A model generated the notes under the pieces. It was not told where the DNA came from and did not search any database. It saw nothing but the letters and a program-made list of their open reading frames with translations. Shown here one piece after another: positions 55,498 to 63,957 of a DNA stretch of 64,000 bases. The position numbers and the translations under genes are program-made. The stretch is from assembly GCA_022072055.1 (NCBI GenBank), contig JAJVIK010000011.1:432597-496596 (forward strand), written 5' to 3'. This stretch comes from a bacterium. Its GTDB lineage: Bacteria > Hinthialibacterota > Hinthialibacteria > OLB16. Position 1 is the first letter of the stretch; every line of letters starts with the position of its first letter.

Positions 55498-56589
55498 ATG
55501 TCGGTCGGCTATCGCGCCATATCCTGGAATCGTCAGAAGCGGCTCTATGACGGAACTCTGCTCGCCGGACTGGCTCTGGGGATCGGCGCGTTCATCCTCG
55601 CGAGCCTCGCCACCCACCCGGGGATCACTGTCGAAACCCTCCTCATCCGCGCGAGTTCGTTGGCCGCCTTCGCCCTATTGCACATCATCCTCTGCATCGG
55701 TCCCCTGGCGCGCTTGGACAGCCGCTTCCTGCCCTTGCTCTATAATCGGCGCCACTTGGGAGTGGCGATGTTTCTCCTTGCCTTGTTCCATGGCGCGTTC
55801 TCCATCATCCAGTTTCACGCGCTCGGAGACCTGAACCCGATTGTGAGCGTATTCACCGCCTACAGCAGTGATTACACGCCCGATGGCCCCTTTCCGGACG
55901 CGCTGGCGCATTTCCCCTTTGAGCCCTTCGGCGCGGCGGCGTTGGCGATCCTGTTCCTGATGGCGGCCACCAGCCATGACTTCTGGCTCAGAGTGCTCGG
56001 GGCCTCGATTTGGAAGGCGATGCACCTTCTGGTCTATCTCGCGTACGGTCTCCTGGTGGTTCATGTCACCTTCGGCGCGCTTCAGTCGGAACGGAGTCTC
56101 TTCTACCCGATCGTGACCGCGATTGGTTTCGCCACGGTGCTGACATTGCACCTCCTGGCGCACCGTCTGGAAGCGCGAACGGATTCGAGCGCGCCATCGC
56201 TTAAGGAGGGGTTCACGCCCACGATCCGCATCGAGGCCTTGATTGAGGGCCGAGGACGAACCGTGAAGGTGGGCCCAGACCGGGTGGCGCTGTTTCTCCA
56301 TGAAGGAAATGTGTACGCCCTCTCCAACACATGCCGTCACCAGGGCGGCCCAATCGGGGAGGGACGCATCCTGGAAGGTTGCATCACCTGTCCGTGGCAC
56401 GGCTGGCAGTATCGTCCCGAGGATGGCTGCAGTCCCCCTCCCTTCAGCGAGGTTCTTCCGACTCGCAAGACGCGCGTTGTGGATGGCCTGGTGTATGTGG
56501 CCGAGAAAGGGAATCCCTCCGCGCCGGTCGATGCCACGCGCCGCGCCGGAGGTCATTCCGCCATGAGAGCAACGAGGATAACGACATGA
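55498..56589 (+). CDS. Ferric-reductase-like membrane protein fused to a Rieske [2Fe-2S] domain
   Basis: 363 residues. The first ~235 contain six or so helices in the ferric-reductase/YedZ pattern with haem-ligand His positions (FALLHIILCIGPLARLDSRF, RRHLGVAMFLLALFHGAF, WKAMHLLVYLAYGLLVVHV). From about 255 comes a Rieske domain: LSNTCRHQGGPIGEG (C-x-H, about 279) and CITCPWHGWQY (C-x2-H, about 298). Electrons could pass from a quinone via haem to the cluster or the reverse. Overlaps the next gene by ATGA. Confidence 0.88.
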   Translation: MSVGYRAISWNRQKRLYDGTLLAGLALGIGAFILASLATHPGITVETLLIRASSLAAFALLHIILCIGPLARLDSRFLPLLYNRRHLGVAMFLLALFHGAFSIIQFHALGDLNPIVSVFTAYSSDYTPDGPFPDALAHFPFEPFGAAALAILFLMAATSHDFWLRVLGASIWKAMHLLVYLAYGLLVVHVTFGALQSERSLFYPIVTAIGFATVLTLHLLAHRLEARTDSSAPSLKEGFTPTIRIEALIEGRGRTVKVGPDRVALFLHEGNVYALSNTCRHQGGPIGEGRILEGCITCPWHGWQYRPEDGCSPPPFSEVLPTRKTRVVDGLVYVAEKGNPSAPVDATRRAGGHSAMRATRITT

Positions 56590-57356
56590 ACCGAATGGAG
56601 CTGCCCGAGTTTTATGTGGGATACCACCCCACCGCGCCAAGCTCGCTCGCCGGACTCAACCGCAACATGGCGTTGACGGTCGCGCTTGGCATGGCAACCT
56701 TGATGGCGCTTGGGGGGGGCCTGCAGAACCCCATTGATCGAGGCGCCTTCGAGTTTGGAGTCCGGAGGGTCTTTGAGGGGGTTCTCTACGAGACACCCTT
56801 GCCGGTGCTGAGGCTCACCGCGCCCTTCTTGCTTGAAACCGAGGCCGCCAGCCTGCTGCTTGTGGGTTTTGGGAAATCGGGAATCCCCCGATTCGCCCAG
56901 GGCCATCACGGGAAAAAGGTTCGCTTCGAGGGGAGTCTGATCCACCGGGACAACATGACCATGGTGGAGATGAATGCCCCGGAATCCTTCGCAGTCCTTG
57001 GGGACCCGCTTCCCGAGGAGGAGCGACCACGCTTCGAGAGCCTCGGTGAGGCGACCCTTGTCGGGGAGCTCGTGGACACCAAGTGCTTTTTCGGTGTGAT
57101 GCGCCCCGCCACCGGTAAGGTTCACCGGGCATGCGCCATTCGATGCCTTTCAGGCGGTGTCCCGCCGGGACTGCTCATCCGCGATTCAAACGGCGATGGG
57201 GTGGTGGTGATGCTGGCCGGACCGGACGGGACAAAACTGGAGTTCGACATCCAGCTCGCGGCCCGCGTGGTGAAGGCGTCTGGAATCCTTGAGATGCAAG
57301 AGGATATCCCGGTCCTGAGGACACGGGAGGTTAAACTCACAGAGGGGCGGGAATAG
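56586..57356 (+). CDS. Membrane-anchored Cys/His protein of the Rieske cluster
   Basis: 256 residues from ATG 56586, which overlaps the Rieske stop. One membrane helix near the N-terminus (MALTVALGMATLMALGGGL), then a soluble region with the notable segment GELVDTKCFFGVM, HRACAIRCLSGGVPPGLL (about residues 162-200), giving three Cys and a His suited to metal or cofactor binding. No recognised family function. Probably an electron-transfer or metal-delivery partner of the Rieske membrane protein. Any start further upstream is a shadow of the Rieske gene. Confidence 0.7.
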   Translation: MNRMELPEFYVGYHPTAPSSLAGLNRNMALTVALGMATLMALGGGLQNPIDRGAFEFGVRRVFEGVLYETPLPVLRLTAPFLLETEAASLLLVGFGKSGIPRFAQGHHGKKVRFEGSLIHRDNMTMVEMNAPESFAVLGDPLPEEERPRFESLGEATLVGELVDTKCFFGVMRPATGKVHRACAIRCLSGGVPPGLLIRDSNGDGVVVMLAGPDGTKLEFDIQLAARVVKASGILEMQEDIPVLRTREVKLTEGRE

Positions 57357-57365
57357 GAGAGGATC

Positions 57366-57899
57366 ATGGCGATCGCAGCCGCTGCAATCCATCCCGCGGT
57401 GGAGGGGTGCATCCTCGCCATCCGGCGCTGCCTGGAGTTGGTGGATTTGGTCGGACCGGATGGATACATGGCGTCCGTTCCCGGACAAGGTTCGGTCGGC
57501 GCGCACCTGCGCCACTGCCTCGACCACTTTGCGTGCCTGTTTCGAGGTCTGGAGTGTGGCGCCGTGGACTATGACCAAAGAGAGCGTGACCCGCTCCTGG
57601 AACAAGACCCTGAACGCTTCCGCGAGGTGGCGGAACACCTGCTTGGAAGACTACTCGCCATGGACGAGTTTGAAGTGGAATTGCCCGTGGCGGTCCGGAT
57701 GTCGGCCTCCTTGGGGCGCGAGCCGGTCACGGTTGCGAGCTCGGTGGAGCGGGAGCTCGGCTTCCTTTCCGGGCACACCATCCACCACCTCACCATCATG
57801 ATCCTGATTGCGCGAGTGAACGGATTCCAGGCGCCCACCGATTTGGGGGTGGCCTATTCCACGGCGGCCTATCGAGCCGAACAAGCGGCGCGGGGGTGA
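57366..57899 (+). CDS. DinB-family protein
   Basis: 177 residues, four-helix-bundle pattern. The three metal-binding His positions of DinB/YfiT-type proteins can be placed in GAHLRHCLDHFACL and HTIHHLTIMILIA. Functions in the family range from thiol-dependent transferases to detoxification. Begins 9 bp after the previous gene; a four-gene run continues with the NRDE protein. Confidence 0.75.
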   Translation: MAIAAAAIHPAVEGCILAIRRCLELVDLVGPDGYMASVPGQGSVGAHLRHCLDHFACLFRGLECGAVDYDQRERDPLLEQDPERFREVAEHLLGRLLAMDEFEVELPVAVRMSASLGREPVTVASSVERELGFLSGHTIHHLTIMILIARVNGFQAPTDLGVAYSTAAYRAEQAARG

Positions 57900-57903
57900 G
57901 AAC

Positions 57904-58698
57904 ATGTGCACGGTGACTCTCCATCGCGCCCAAGGGGAACTGCTTGTCACGATGAACCGTGACGAGCTCCGGGGTCGCGCTCCCGAACACCCCCCCCTCT
58001 ATTTCGGGCGGATGAACCCCCAGGTCCGTTGGGTCATGCCCATCGATGGCGAGTCCGGCGGGACATGGATGGGGGCCAATTCGGAGGGGGTGGTGGCCTG
58101 CCTGCTGAATGCCTATCAACCCGGCGAGAGCAGCGACCGCGCCTCAATCCTTGCGGCGGGAACGGTCAGCCGAGGGAAGATTGTCCCGGAAGCGCTTTTC
58201 CAAGGGCCCGAGACCGCCGTGGAGGCCTGGCTGCACGGCGTGTTCGATCCGAGTCCTTTCAGTCCTTTCAGTCTGGTGGTCGCGGGTCCAGAGCAGACTG
58301 TGGCGTGGAGCTGGAACGGTCAAGGACGGATCTTGCGGACCCCGCTATCGGGCGAGTGGGTGATGGAGTCCTCCTCCTCGCTCGATGCCGCGCGCGTCCT
58401 TCCGTATCGTGAGAGGCTTTTCGAGACCTGGATCCAGGAGGGGGCGCGATTCGAGTTCGACCTTCCCAGCTTCCATCTCCAGCAGGTCGAGGGCCGGGCG
58501 GAATGGTCGCCGTTCATGAGCCGTGAACTCAGCTCCACGCGGAGTATCACTCAGGCCAGGGTTGAAATCGCGAGAGGGATCCTCGCGCTCCGCTACTGGT
58601 CCAACCCGGAGGCCAATTCCCTCGCGCCCCCCCCGACATCAGTCTTCCACCTCCCGCTCGCGCATCCCCACCCTGCCCACATGGAAAGGAGCGCGTAG
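57904..58698 (+). CDS. NRDE/TANGO2-family protein
   Basis: 264 residues. Begins MCTVTLHRAQGELLVTMNRD with the NRDE motif (NRDE at 17-20) and the N-terminal Cys of the family, and shows GGTWMGANSEGVVACLLN. Eukaryotic relatives (TANGO2) are tied to haem and lipid metabolism; bacterial function is unproved. Co-directional, four bases after the DinB-family gene. Confidence 0.85.
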   Translation: MCTVTLHRAQGELLVTMNRDELRGRAPEHPPLYFGRMNPQVRWVMPIDGESGGTWMGANSEGVVACLLNAYQPGESSDRASILAAGTVSRGKIVPEALFQGPETAVEAWLHGVFDPSPFSPFSLVVAGPEQTVAWSWNGQGRILRTPLSGEWVMESSSSLDAARVLPYRERLFETWIQEGARFEFDLPSFHLQQVEGRAEWSPFMSRELSSTRSITQARVEIARGILALRYWSNPEANSLAPPPTSVFHLPLAHPHPAHMERSA

Positions 58699-58702
58699 GC
58701 CG

Positions 58703-60346
58703 ATGAATGCATGGATCCTGAGCATGGCTCTTTACCCTACGGCCAGTCCGCTCGCGCAAGGCTTCCTGGCGGCGCTCGGAACACTGGTCCTTGAGGACGC
58801 CACCTCGGTGGCCTGCGGGCTCCTGGTGGCGGAAGGGGTGATGGGCTTCCCCACGGCCTTCATCGCCCTGGCGGTGGGAATCGCGGCGGGGGACCTTGGG
58901 CTTTACGCGATGGGTCGTCTGCTCGGAGCGCGAACGCTCGAGCGCGGGATTCTCAGCCGCGAGAGACTCGTTAGAGCGCAATCTTGGATGAACCGGAATG
59001 TGATCGCCGCCGTGGCTTTCTCCCGGTTTGTCCCTGGGATGCGCCTCCCGACTTATGTCGGAGCGGGGATGTTCGGAGTAAGCCCAATGGCGTTCCTCGG
59101 GACCGTGATTGTCGCATCGGTGGCCTGGACCCTGGTCCTGCTCAGTTTGACGGTCCAATTGGGTCAAGCTGCGCTCCCGTTGCTCGGAGAGTTGCGTTGG
59201 CCGGCGGCAATTCTCGGCCTCGCCGCGCTCGCCATCACCCAAGGGCGCTTCCTGCAAACCTCCGGAGCGAAGTCCACATCGAGGCATCAGGTGACCTCCC
59301 GGTTCGAGTTCTGGCATCCGGTCTTTTTCTATATCCCAGTGGCCTTCCACTACCTGCGGCTTGCGCTGCGACATCGAAGCCTTACGTTGCCCACGGCCGC
59401 GAACCCCTCCATCTTCTCCGGGGGCATGGTCGGGGAATCCAAGTCGGAGATCCTCGCGCTGGTTCCCGCGGAACAGCGCCACCATGTCGCCGACTGGACA
59501 CTGTTCCACCGACCGGGAAACGAGACTCCCCTGGAGCAGGTCCTCGCCGGCGCGGAGTTGATCCTATCTCTCGCGGATCTGAGCTATCCCCTTGTGGCCA
59601 AGCCGGACATCGGCCAGCGCGGGGCCGGTGTTCGTCTGATCCGGACCCGCCGCGATCTTCTCAATTATCTCAGGGGCTTCCCGCCAGGCCGAAACATCAT
59701 CTTTCAGCGGCTTGTCTCCTATCCCGAAGAGGCGGGAATCCTGTATTACCGCCTCCCATCGGAGCCAGTCGGGCAAATCTTCTCCCTCACTCTCAAGTCT
59801 TTTCCGAAGGTGATCGGGGATGGGGTCCGTACGCTTCGCGAGCTGATCCTCGCCGATCCGCGCGCTTGTCTCCTCAGGCGCGGATATTTCAGACGGCATG
59901 CTGAGCGACTCGACCGGACGGTCCCCGCGGGAGAGGAAATCCCCCTTGTGTTCGCGGGGAACCATGCCCAAGGCGCGGTGTTCCTGGATGGGCGGAGCCA
60001 TATCACCCCCGCGCTCACGGAGCGAATTCATGAGATCGCGGCTTCGATGCCGGAATTCTGGTTCGGACGCTTCGATGTTCGCTTTAAGGACTTGGAGTCC
60101 CTTCGCCGCGGCGACAACTTTCGGATCGTTGAGATCAATGCGGCGGGGGCCGAGGCGACTCACATCTGGGATCCCAAGACCCGATTGGCGGATGCCTATC
60201 GGACCCTCTTTCGGCAGTTTGAAATCCTCTATGAGATCGGCCATCAGAATCGCGCGAGAGGGTTCGCGCAGCTCAGTCCGTTTGCGTTCCTCCGTGAATT
60301 CTTCAGATACACCCGCGCGGCCAAGGGATACCCGGTAAGCGATTGA
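58703..60346 (+). CDS. DedA/VTT-domain membrane protein fused to an ATP-grasp domain
   Basis: 547 residues from ATG 58703; the longer open frame (to 58523) overlaps the NRDE gene. Residues ~1-190 form a VTT/DedA-type domain (GTLVLEDATSVACGLLVAEG, GIAAGDLGLYAMGRLLG, AFSRFVPGMRLPTYVGAGMF with the conserved Arg and Pro). Residues ~250-520 resemble ATP-grasp ligases of the D-Ala-D-Ala-ligase type (LVAKPDIGQRGAGVRLI, GDGVRTLRELILAD, FRIVEINAAGAEATHIWDP). The domain order is unusual. With the acyltransferases downstream it points to membrane-lipid or cell-envelope modification. Confidence 0.8.
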   Translation: MNAWILSMALYPTASPLAQGFLAALGTLVLEDATSVACGLLVAEGVMGFPTAFIALAVGIAAGDLGLYAMGRLLGARTLERGILSRERLVRAQSWMNRNVIAAVAFSRFVPGMRLPTYVGAGMFGVSPMAFLGTVIVASVAWTLVLLSLTVQLGQAALPLLGELRWPAAILGLAALAITQGRFLQTSGAKSTSRHQVTSRFEFWHPVFFYIPVAFHYLRLALRHRSLTLPTAANPSIFSGGMVGESKSEILALVPAEQRHHVADWTLFHRPGNETPLEQVLAGAELILSLADLSYPLVAKPDIGQRGAGVRLIRTRRDLLNYLRGFPPGRNIIFQRLVSYPEEAGILYYRLPSEPVGQIFSLTLKSFPKVIGDGVRTLRELILADPRACLLRRGYFRRHAERLDRTVPAGEEIPLVFAGNHAQGAVFLDGRSHITPALTERIHEIAASMPEFWFGRFDVRFKDLESLRRGDNFRIVEINAAGAEATHIWDPKTRLADAYRTLFRQFEILYEIGHQNRARGFAQLSPFAFLREFFRYTRAAKGYPVSD

Positions 60347-60390
60347 CTCGCTCGCCCAGGATGAAGGCTTGATTAAGGAGGAGGAAAGAA

Positions 60391-61233
60391 ATGCCGGTCC
60401 TTGTCAGCGGTCGCTCCAACTGGATGTTCCGAGAAATCTTCGCCGCGGAGGATTTTGACCATCGCCGGAACGAAGCGGATGTCCTTCTGCTTCCCGGCTC
60501 CGGTAACTCACGGTATGTCACCGGGTTCGCCTGTTCCGACCGCTGCGTGGAGGAAGCGCTCGGCCTGCGGTACGATGTGTTCAACCTGGAGCTGGGAGAA
60601 GGACTGGACGAATCGGTTTGGACCGGCCTGGATCGGGATCCGTTCGATTCGCAAATGACGCACCTGGTGGTCTTGGATAATACGAGTGGACGGGTGGTGG
60701 GAACCTATCGCCTCCAGACCGCCGCGCAAGCTCTTGAGGGAAGCGGATTCTATTCAGCGCGCGAATACGACCTTACTCCCTTGGAACCATTCTTCCCGGA
60801 GCTGGTGGAGGCGGGGCGGGCGTGCATCGCGCGGGACCACCGTTCGCTGGGAGCCCTCATGGCGCTCTGGCTGGGGATCGGAGCCTTCATGAACCTGCAC
60901 GGGAGCCGGTATCTGTTCGGGTGTTGCTCGCTGACTTCCCGCGACCCGGATGACGGATGGCGCGCGCTCAAGACCCTGCGAGCCAAGGGGCATCTCCACC
61001 CGATCCACGAGCTCACCACGCGAGAGCCATTCCGGTGCGGCGCGAACTTGCGGGAATTCTCACCGGACTTGGGGCCTTCGATTCCGCTTCCCAAGCTGTT
61101 CGGCATCTACATGCAGCTCGGAGCGTGGGTGATCTCGGAGCCGGCGATCGACCGCGAGTTCGGGACTGTGGATTTCCTGGTTCTCCTCGATGGGAAGCGG
61201 GTCAAGTTCTCGCCCCTAGATGTCCTTCGGTAA
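60391..61233 (+). CDS. olsB: OlsB-like N-acyltransferase (GNAT fold, Acetyltransf_5 type)
   Basis: 280 residues with AAGGAGGAGGAAAG before ATG 60391. The pattern is that of OlsB and related hemolysin-like acyltransferases: VEEALGLRYDVFNLELGEGL, MTHLVVLDNTSGRVVGTYRL, LVEAGRACIARDHRSLGALM and WLGIGAFMNLHGSRYLFGCC. OlsB attaches a 3-hydroxyacyl chain from ACP to ornithine. An acyltransferase of PlsC type follows, matching the usual olsB-olsA pair. The ornithine specificity is inferred from family and neighbour. Confidence 0.75.
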   Translation: MPVLVSGRSNWMFREIFAAEDFDHRRNEADVLLLPGSGNSRYVTGFACSDRCVEEALGLRYDVFNLELGEGLDESVWTGLDRDPFDSQMTHLVVLDNTSGRVVGTYRLQTAAQALEGSGFYSAREYDLTPLEPFFPELVEAGRACIARDHRSLGALMALWLGIGAFMNLHGSRYLFGCCSLTSRDPDDGWRALKTLRAKGHLHPIHELTTREPFRCGANLREFSPDLGPSIPLPKLFGIYMQLGAWVISEPAIDREFGTVDFLVLLDGKRVKFSPLDVLR

Positions 61234-61244
61234 GGGCTTTGGTC

Positions 61245-62171
61245 ATGGACGCTTCAGGCCAATGCTTTGAATGGAGCCTGGTGAAGGATGAGCGCGCGAT
61301 GTCAAACCCCTGGGTGGCCGGGCTGAGACTCGCGGCGATTGTTCTATTGTCCCTGGTCATGCTCGCTGGGAGCGCGGTTCTGAACCTCATCCCTGACGGA
61401 AGGCGGGCGCATCACAAGCGCGCGCGGAGGTGGTCGAAAACCTGGATGCGCGCGACCCTCGGCATCCTCGGCGTCCGGATCGTTGTCCGAGGCCCCCTCC
61501 CCCCAGTGGGGTCCTTCCTGGCGCCCAATCACCTGGGGTATCTCGATCCGCTGGGGATTGGCGCGGTCATTCCCTGCGCTTTTGTGGTCGCCGCGGAGAC
61601 CGCGCGATGGCCGGGTATTGGGGCGCTGCTGCGGGCCTCGCGGCAGGTCTTCCTGGAGCGATTCGATCGGGGCAAGCAATTGGCCCACACCTCCCACGAC
61701 ATCAGGCGGAGATTAGCCCACGGGGAAGCGGTCTGCGCCTTCCTCGAAGGAACCTCCACGGATGGGAGCTGTGTCCTCCCATTCCATCCCGCGCTTCTCG
61801 AGTCCGCAATCCGCCTTTCCGCTCCGGTTGTTCCGATCGCCGTACATTGGTCGGCAATCAATCGCAAGATCGATATCGGGGAGGATGTGGCGTACTGGAA
61901 GGACCATGTCTTCCGCCGGCACGCCTGGAGGCTGCTGGGGCTTTCCGGGATCCGATGTGAGATTGTGTTCGGGAATCCGATTCTCAGCTCCGGGGCGGAT
62001 CGCAAGGTCCTGGCCGCGCTTCTTCGCGCGCGGGTCCTGGAGCTTCTGAGGCCCGGATCATTGACTGAGGTTTGCACGGGGCATCCGTTTCCAAGCGGTG
62101 GAGCGCGCGGTACGAACCTGGCTGAAGATGCGATCTCCGTCCCCCTGGCTGACCCATCCGTTCAGTCCTGA
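61245..62171 (+). CDS. olsA: PlsC/OlsA-like acyltransferase
   Basis: 308 residues from ATG 61245; ATG 61299 with AAGGA upstream is an alternative start. One N-terminal helix (LRLAAIVLLSLVMLAGSAVL), then the acyltransferase motifs NHLGYLD (H-x4-D), FLERFDRG and FLEGTSTDG (EGT motif), SAPVVPIAVHW. It would add the second fatty acid to the lyso-lipid made by the OlsB-like enzyme, in an ornithine lipid pathway. PlsC-type general lysophosphatidate acylation cannot be excluded. Confidence 0.78.
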   Translation: MDASGQCFEWSLVKDERAMSNPWVAGLRLAAIVLLSLVMLAGSAVLNLIPDGRRAHHKRARRWSKTWMRATLGILGVRIVVRGPLPPVGSFLAPNHLGYLDPLGIGAVIPCAFVVAAETARWPGIGALLRASRQVFLERFDRGKQLAHTSHDIRRRLAHGEAVCAFLEGTSTDGSCVLPFHPALLESAIRLSAPVVPIAVHWSAINRKIDIGEDVAYWKDHVFRRHAWRLLGLSGIRCEIVFGNPILSSGADRKVLAALLRARVLELLRPGSLTEVCTGHPFPSGGARGTNLAEDAISVPLADPSVQS

Positions 62172-62215
62172 CCCCGCCGAAATTGGACCTTCGAAGAGGA
62201 GGTCAGCCAGCTGCC

Positions 62216-63493
62216 TCAAATTGAAATCCCCGGGGCGGGGAAAGACGCGCACAGATCCCGCACCTCACCCGCGACACGCGCCTTGACCGCCGCAACGCCC
62301 GCGCTCGCGACCACCTCCGCCATCCAGTCGGCGATCCGCTTCATCTCCGGCTCCTTCATGCCCCGCGAGGTGATCGCCGGGGTCCCGATGCGAACCCCGC
62401 TGGGATCAAACGGCTTGCGGGTGTCGAAGGGGATCGCGTTGCAGTTGGCCACAATCCCCGCCTCGGCCAAGGCCTTGGCCGCCTCGCGCCCGCTCAAGCC
62501 CTTGTTGGTGATGTCGATCAGGATGAGATGGTTCTCGGTTCCGCCGGTGATCAGCCTGAAACCATGGGAAAGCAGCCCTTCGGCAAGGGCTTTCGCGTTG
62601 CGCACGATCTGGTGACCGTAACTCGTGAACTCCGGTGTCGCGGCTTCCTTGAGGGCCACCGCGATGGCGGCGGTGGTGTGGTTGTGAGGTCCGCCCTGGA
62701 GTCCGGGAAAGACCGCCTTGTCCAGCGCCGCGCCATACTCCTCCCTGGAGAGCAGCATCCCGCCACGCGGCCCGCGCAGGGTCTTATGGGTGGTGGTGGA
62801 GACAATGTCGACAATCCCGGCGGGGGAGGGGTGTGCGCCGCTCACCACCAACCCGCTGATGTGCGCGATGTCCGAGACCAACACCGCGCCGACCTCCTTG
62901 GCGATCTCCGCGAACTTGGCGAAGTCCAGGACGCGCGGATAGGCGCTGTGGCCGCAGAAGATGAGCTTGGGTCGCTCCTCCAGAGCGATCCGCCGGATTT
63001 CGGTGAAGTCGAGCAGGTGGTCCTTGGCGGAGACCGTGTAGGGAACCGGGGTGTAGAGCTTGCCGCTGAAGCTCACCTTGGCGCCGTGGGTAAGATGCCC
63101 GCCGGAAGGCAGTGCCATGCCCATGACCTTGTCGCCCGGCTCCAGCAGGGCGAGATAAATCGCCTGGTTCGCCGGGGAGCCGGAATAGGGTTGGACATTG
63201 GCGTGCGGCATGTTGAAGAGCGCCTTGGCGCGCTCCACCGCGATGCGCTCGACCTGATCGATGTATTCCTGACCCTCATAGTAGCGCTTGCCGGCGTAGC
63301 CCTCGGAGTACTTGTTGGTGAGGACCGTGCCGGTGGCCTGCATCACCGCGCGGGAGGCGTAGTTCTCGGAGGGAATCAGGCGAATGACATTGGCCTGACG
63401 TCGCTCTTCGAGTCGAATGAGGTCGTGGATTTCGGGATCGACGGCCTGAATGGCGTCCAGTTGATTCAAGGACAAGACTTCCGTGGTGGACAT
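62216..63493 (-). CDS. glyA: Serine hydroxymethyltransferase
   Basis: 425 residues. Pyridoxal-phosphate enzyme that interconverts serine and glycine with tetrahydrofolate. Motifs: IRLIPSENYASRAVMQATG, NKYSEGYAGKRYYEG, the PLP lysine segment VSTTTHKTLRGPRGGMLLS, and IRIGTPAITSRGM near the end. GGGAGGGG lies six bases before ATG 63493. The 58-nt spacer upstream connects to a ZTP riboswitch, which ties it to purine/one-carbon status. Ends 44 bp from the convergent acyltransferase gene. Confidence 0.97.
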   Translation of the reverse strand: MSTTEVLSLNQLDAIQAVDPEIHDLIRLEERRQANVIRLIPSENYASRAVMQATGTVLTNKYSEGYAGKRYYEGQEYIDQVERIAVERAKALFNMPHANVQPYSGSPANQAIYLALLEPGDKVMGMALPSGGHLTHGAKVSFSGKLYTPVPYTVSAKDHLLDFTEIRRIALEERPKLIFCGHSAYPRVLDFAKFAEIAKEVGAVLVSDIAHISGLVVSGAHPSPAGIVDIVSTTTHKTLRGPRGGMLLSREEYGAALDKAVFPGLQGGPHNHTTAAIAVALKEAATPEFTSYGHQIVRNAKALAEGLLSHGFRLITGGTENHLILIDITNKGLSGREAAKALAEAGIVANCNAIPFDTRKPFDPSGVRIGTPAITSRGMKEPEMKRIADWMAEVVASAGVAAVKARVAGEVRDLCASFPAPGISI

Positions 63494-63550
63494 GGTTCCC
63501 CTCCCATACGCGAATCGGCTGGTGCAACAGCCTTGAAGTGATCCGGCAAT

Positions 63551-63638
63551 CGCCCAGGCCCGCGGCGATCAGAATGGAACGTCCCATCAGGCTCCCTGGC
63601 GGTTAGATCCGCCTTGAGATGAGGACCAGTCACCTGAC
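63551..63638 (-). promoter_or_regulatory. ZTP (pfl) riboswitch controlling glyA
   Basis: Read on the minus strand, the leader has all parts of the ZTP class. P1 stem TCAGG (63637-63633) pairs with CCTGA (63591-63587). The bases TGACTGG follow the first strand, then a hairpin GGCGG-ATCTAA-CCGCC, then AGGGAG before the second P1 strand. The 3' module GCCGCGGGCCTGGGCG (63566-63551) lines up base for base with the known GCCG-n4-YCUGGGCG. It ends 57 nt before the glyA ATG. ZTP/ZMP binding signals low folate; glyA is a classic target. A small stem, GGCTG-CAGCC, near 63517-63532 lies between it and the ribosome-binding site. Confidence 0.85.
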
Positions 63639-63669
63639 AGGGCCATTACACCATCGGCGAGCGGGAAGG

Positions 63670-63957
63670 TCAATGCCCGGAAAGGAAGGCCATCGCCCCC
63701 GGAAAGTACCGGGTCAGCACTTGGTATTCCGCCACCACCACTGCCCCGCAGGAGAGGATGAAGAGCACCAGGGTGAAGGTCGCTGAGCAATCCTCGTCGT
63801 ACTCTCCCCGCAGCGCGGAAACCCACCAGGGGGTCAGCAGAAACGCCAGCGCTCGAAGGAATTCCATGGGACTCCGGAAGAACAGGGAACCCACCAAGAA
63901 ATAGGTGGGGACATTGATGAGGAGTAGGATTCCCCAGAACCTCAACGCTTCCTCCAT
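63670..63957 (-). CDS. Small membrane protein of unknown function
   Basis: 95 residues, ATG 63957, with GGAGG about five bases upstream. Helices at WGILLLINVPTYFLVGSLFF, FLRALAFLLTPWWVSAL and FILSCGAVVVAEYQVLTRYF. A conserved-looking GEYDEDCS loop. No family recognised. It precedes the glyA leader on the same strand; the riboswitch lies between, so they may be separately transcribed. Confidence 0.55.
   Translation of the reverse strand: MEEALRFWGILLLINVPTYFLVGSLFFRSPMEFLRALAFLLTPWWVSALRGEYDEDCSATFTLVLFILSCGAVVVAEYQVLTRYFPGAMAFLSGH

Noticed and set aside
63276-63587. Minus-strand ORF beginning MGRSILIAAGLGDC
   Set aside because: Its start codon lies inside the ZTP riboswitch and it then overlaps glyA out of frame.
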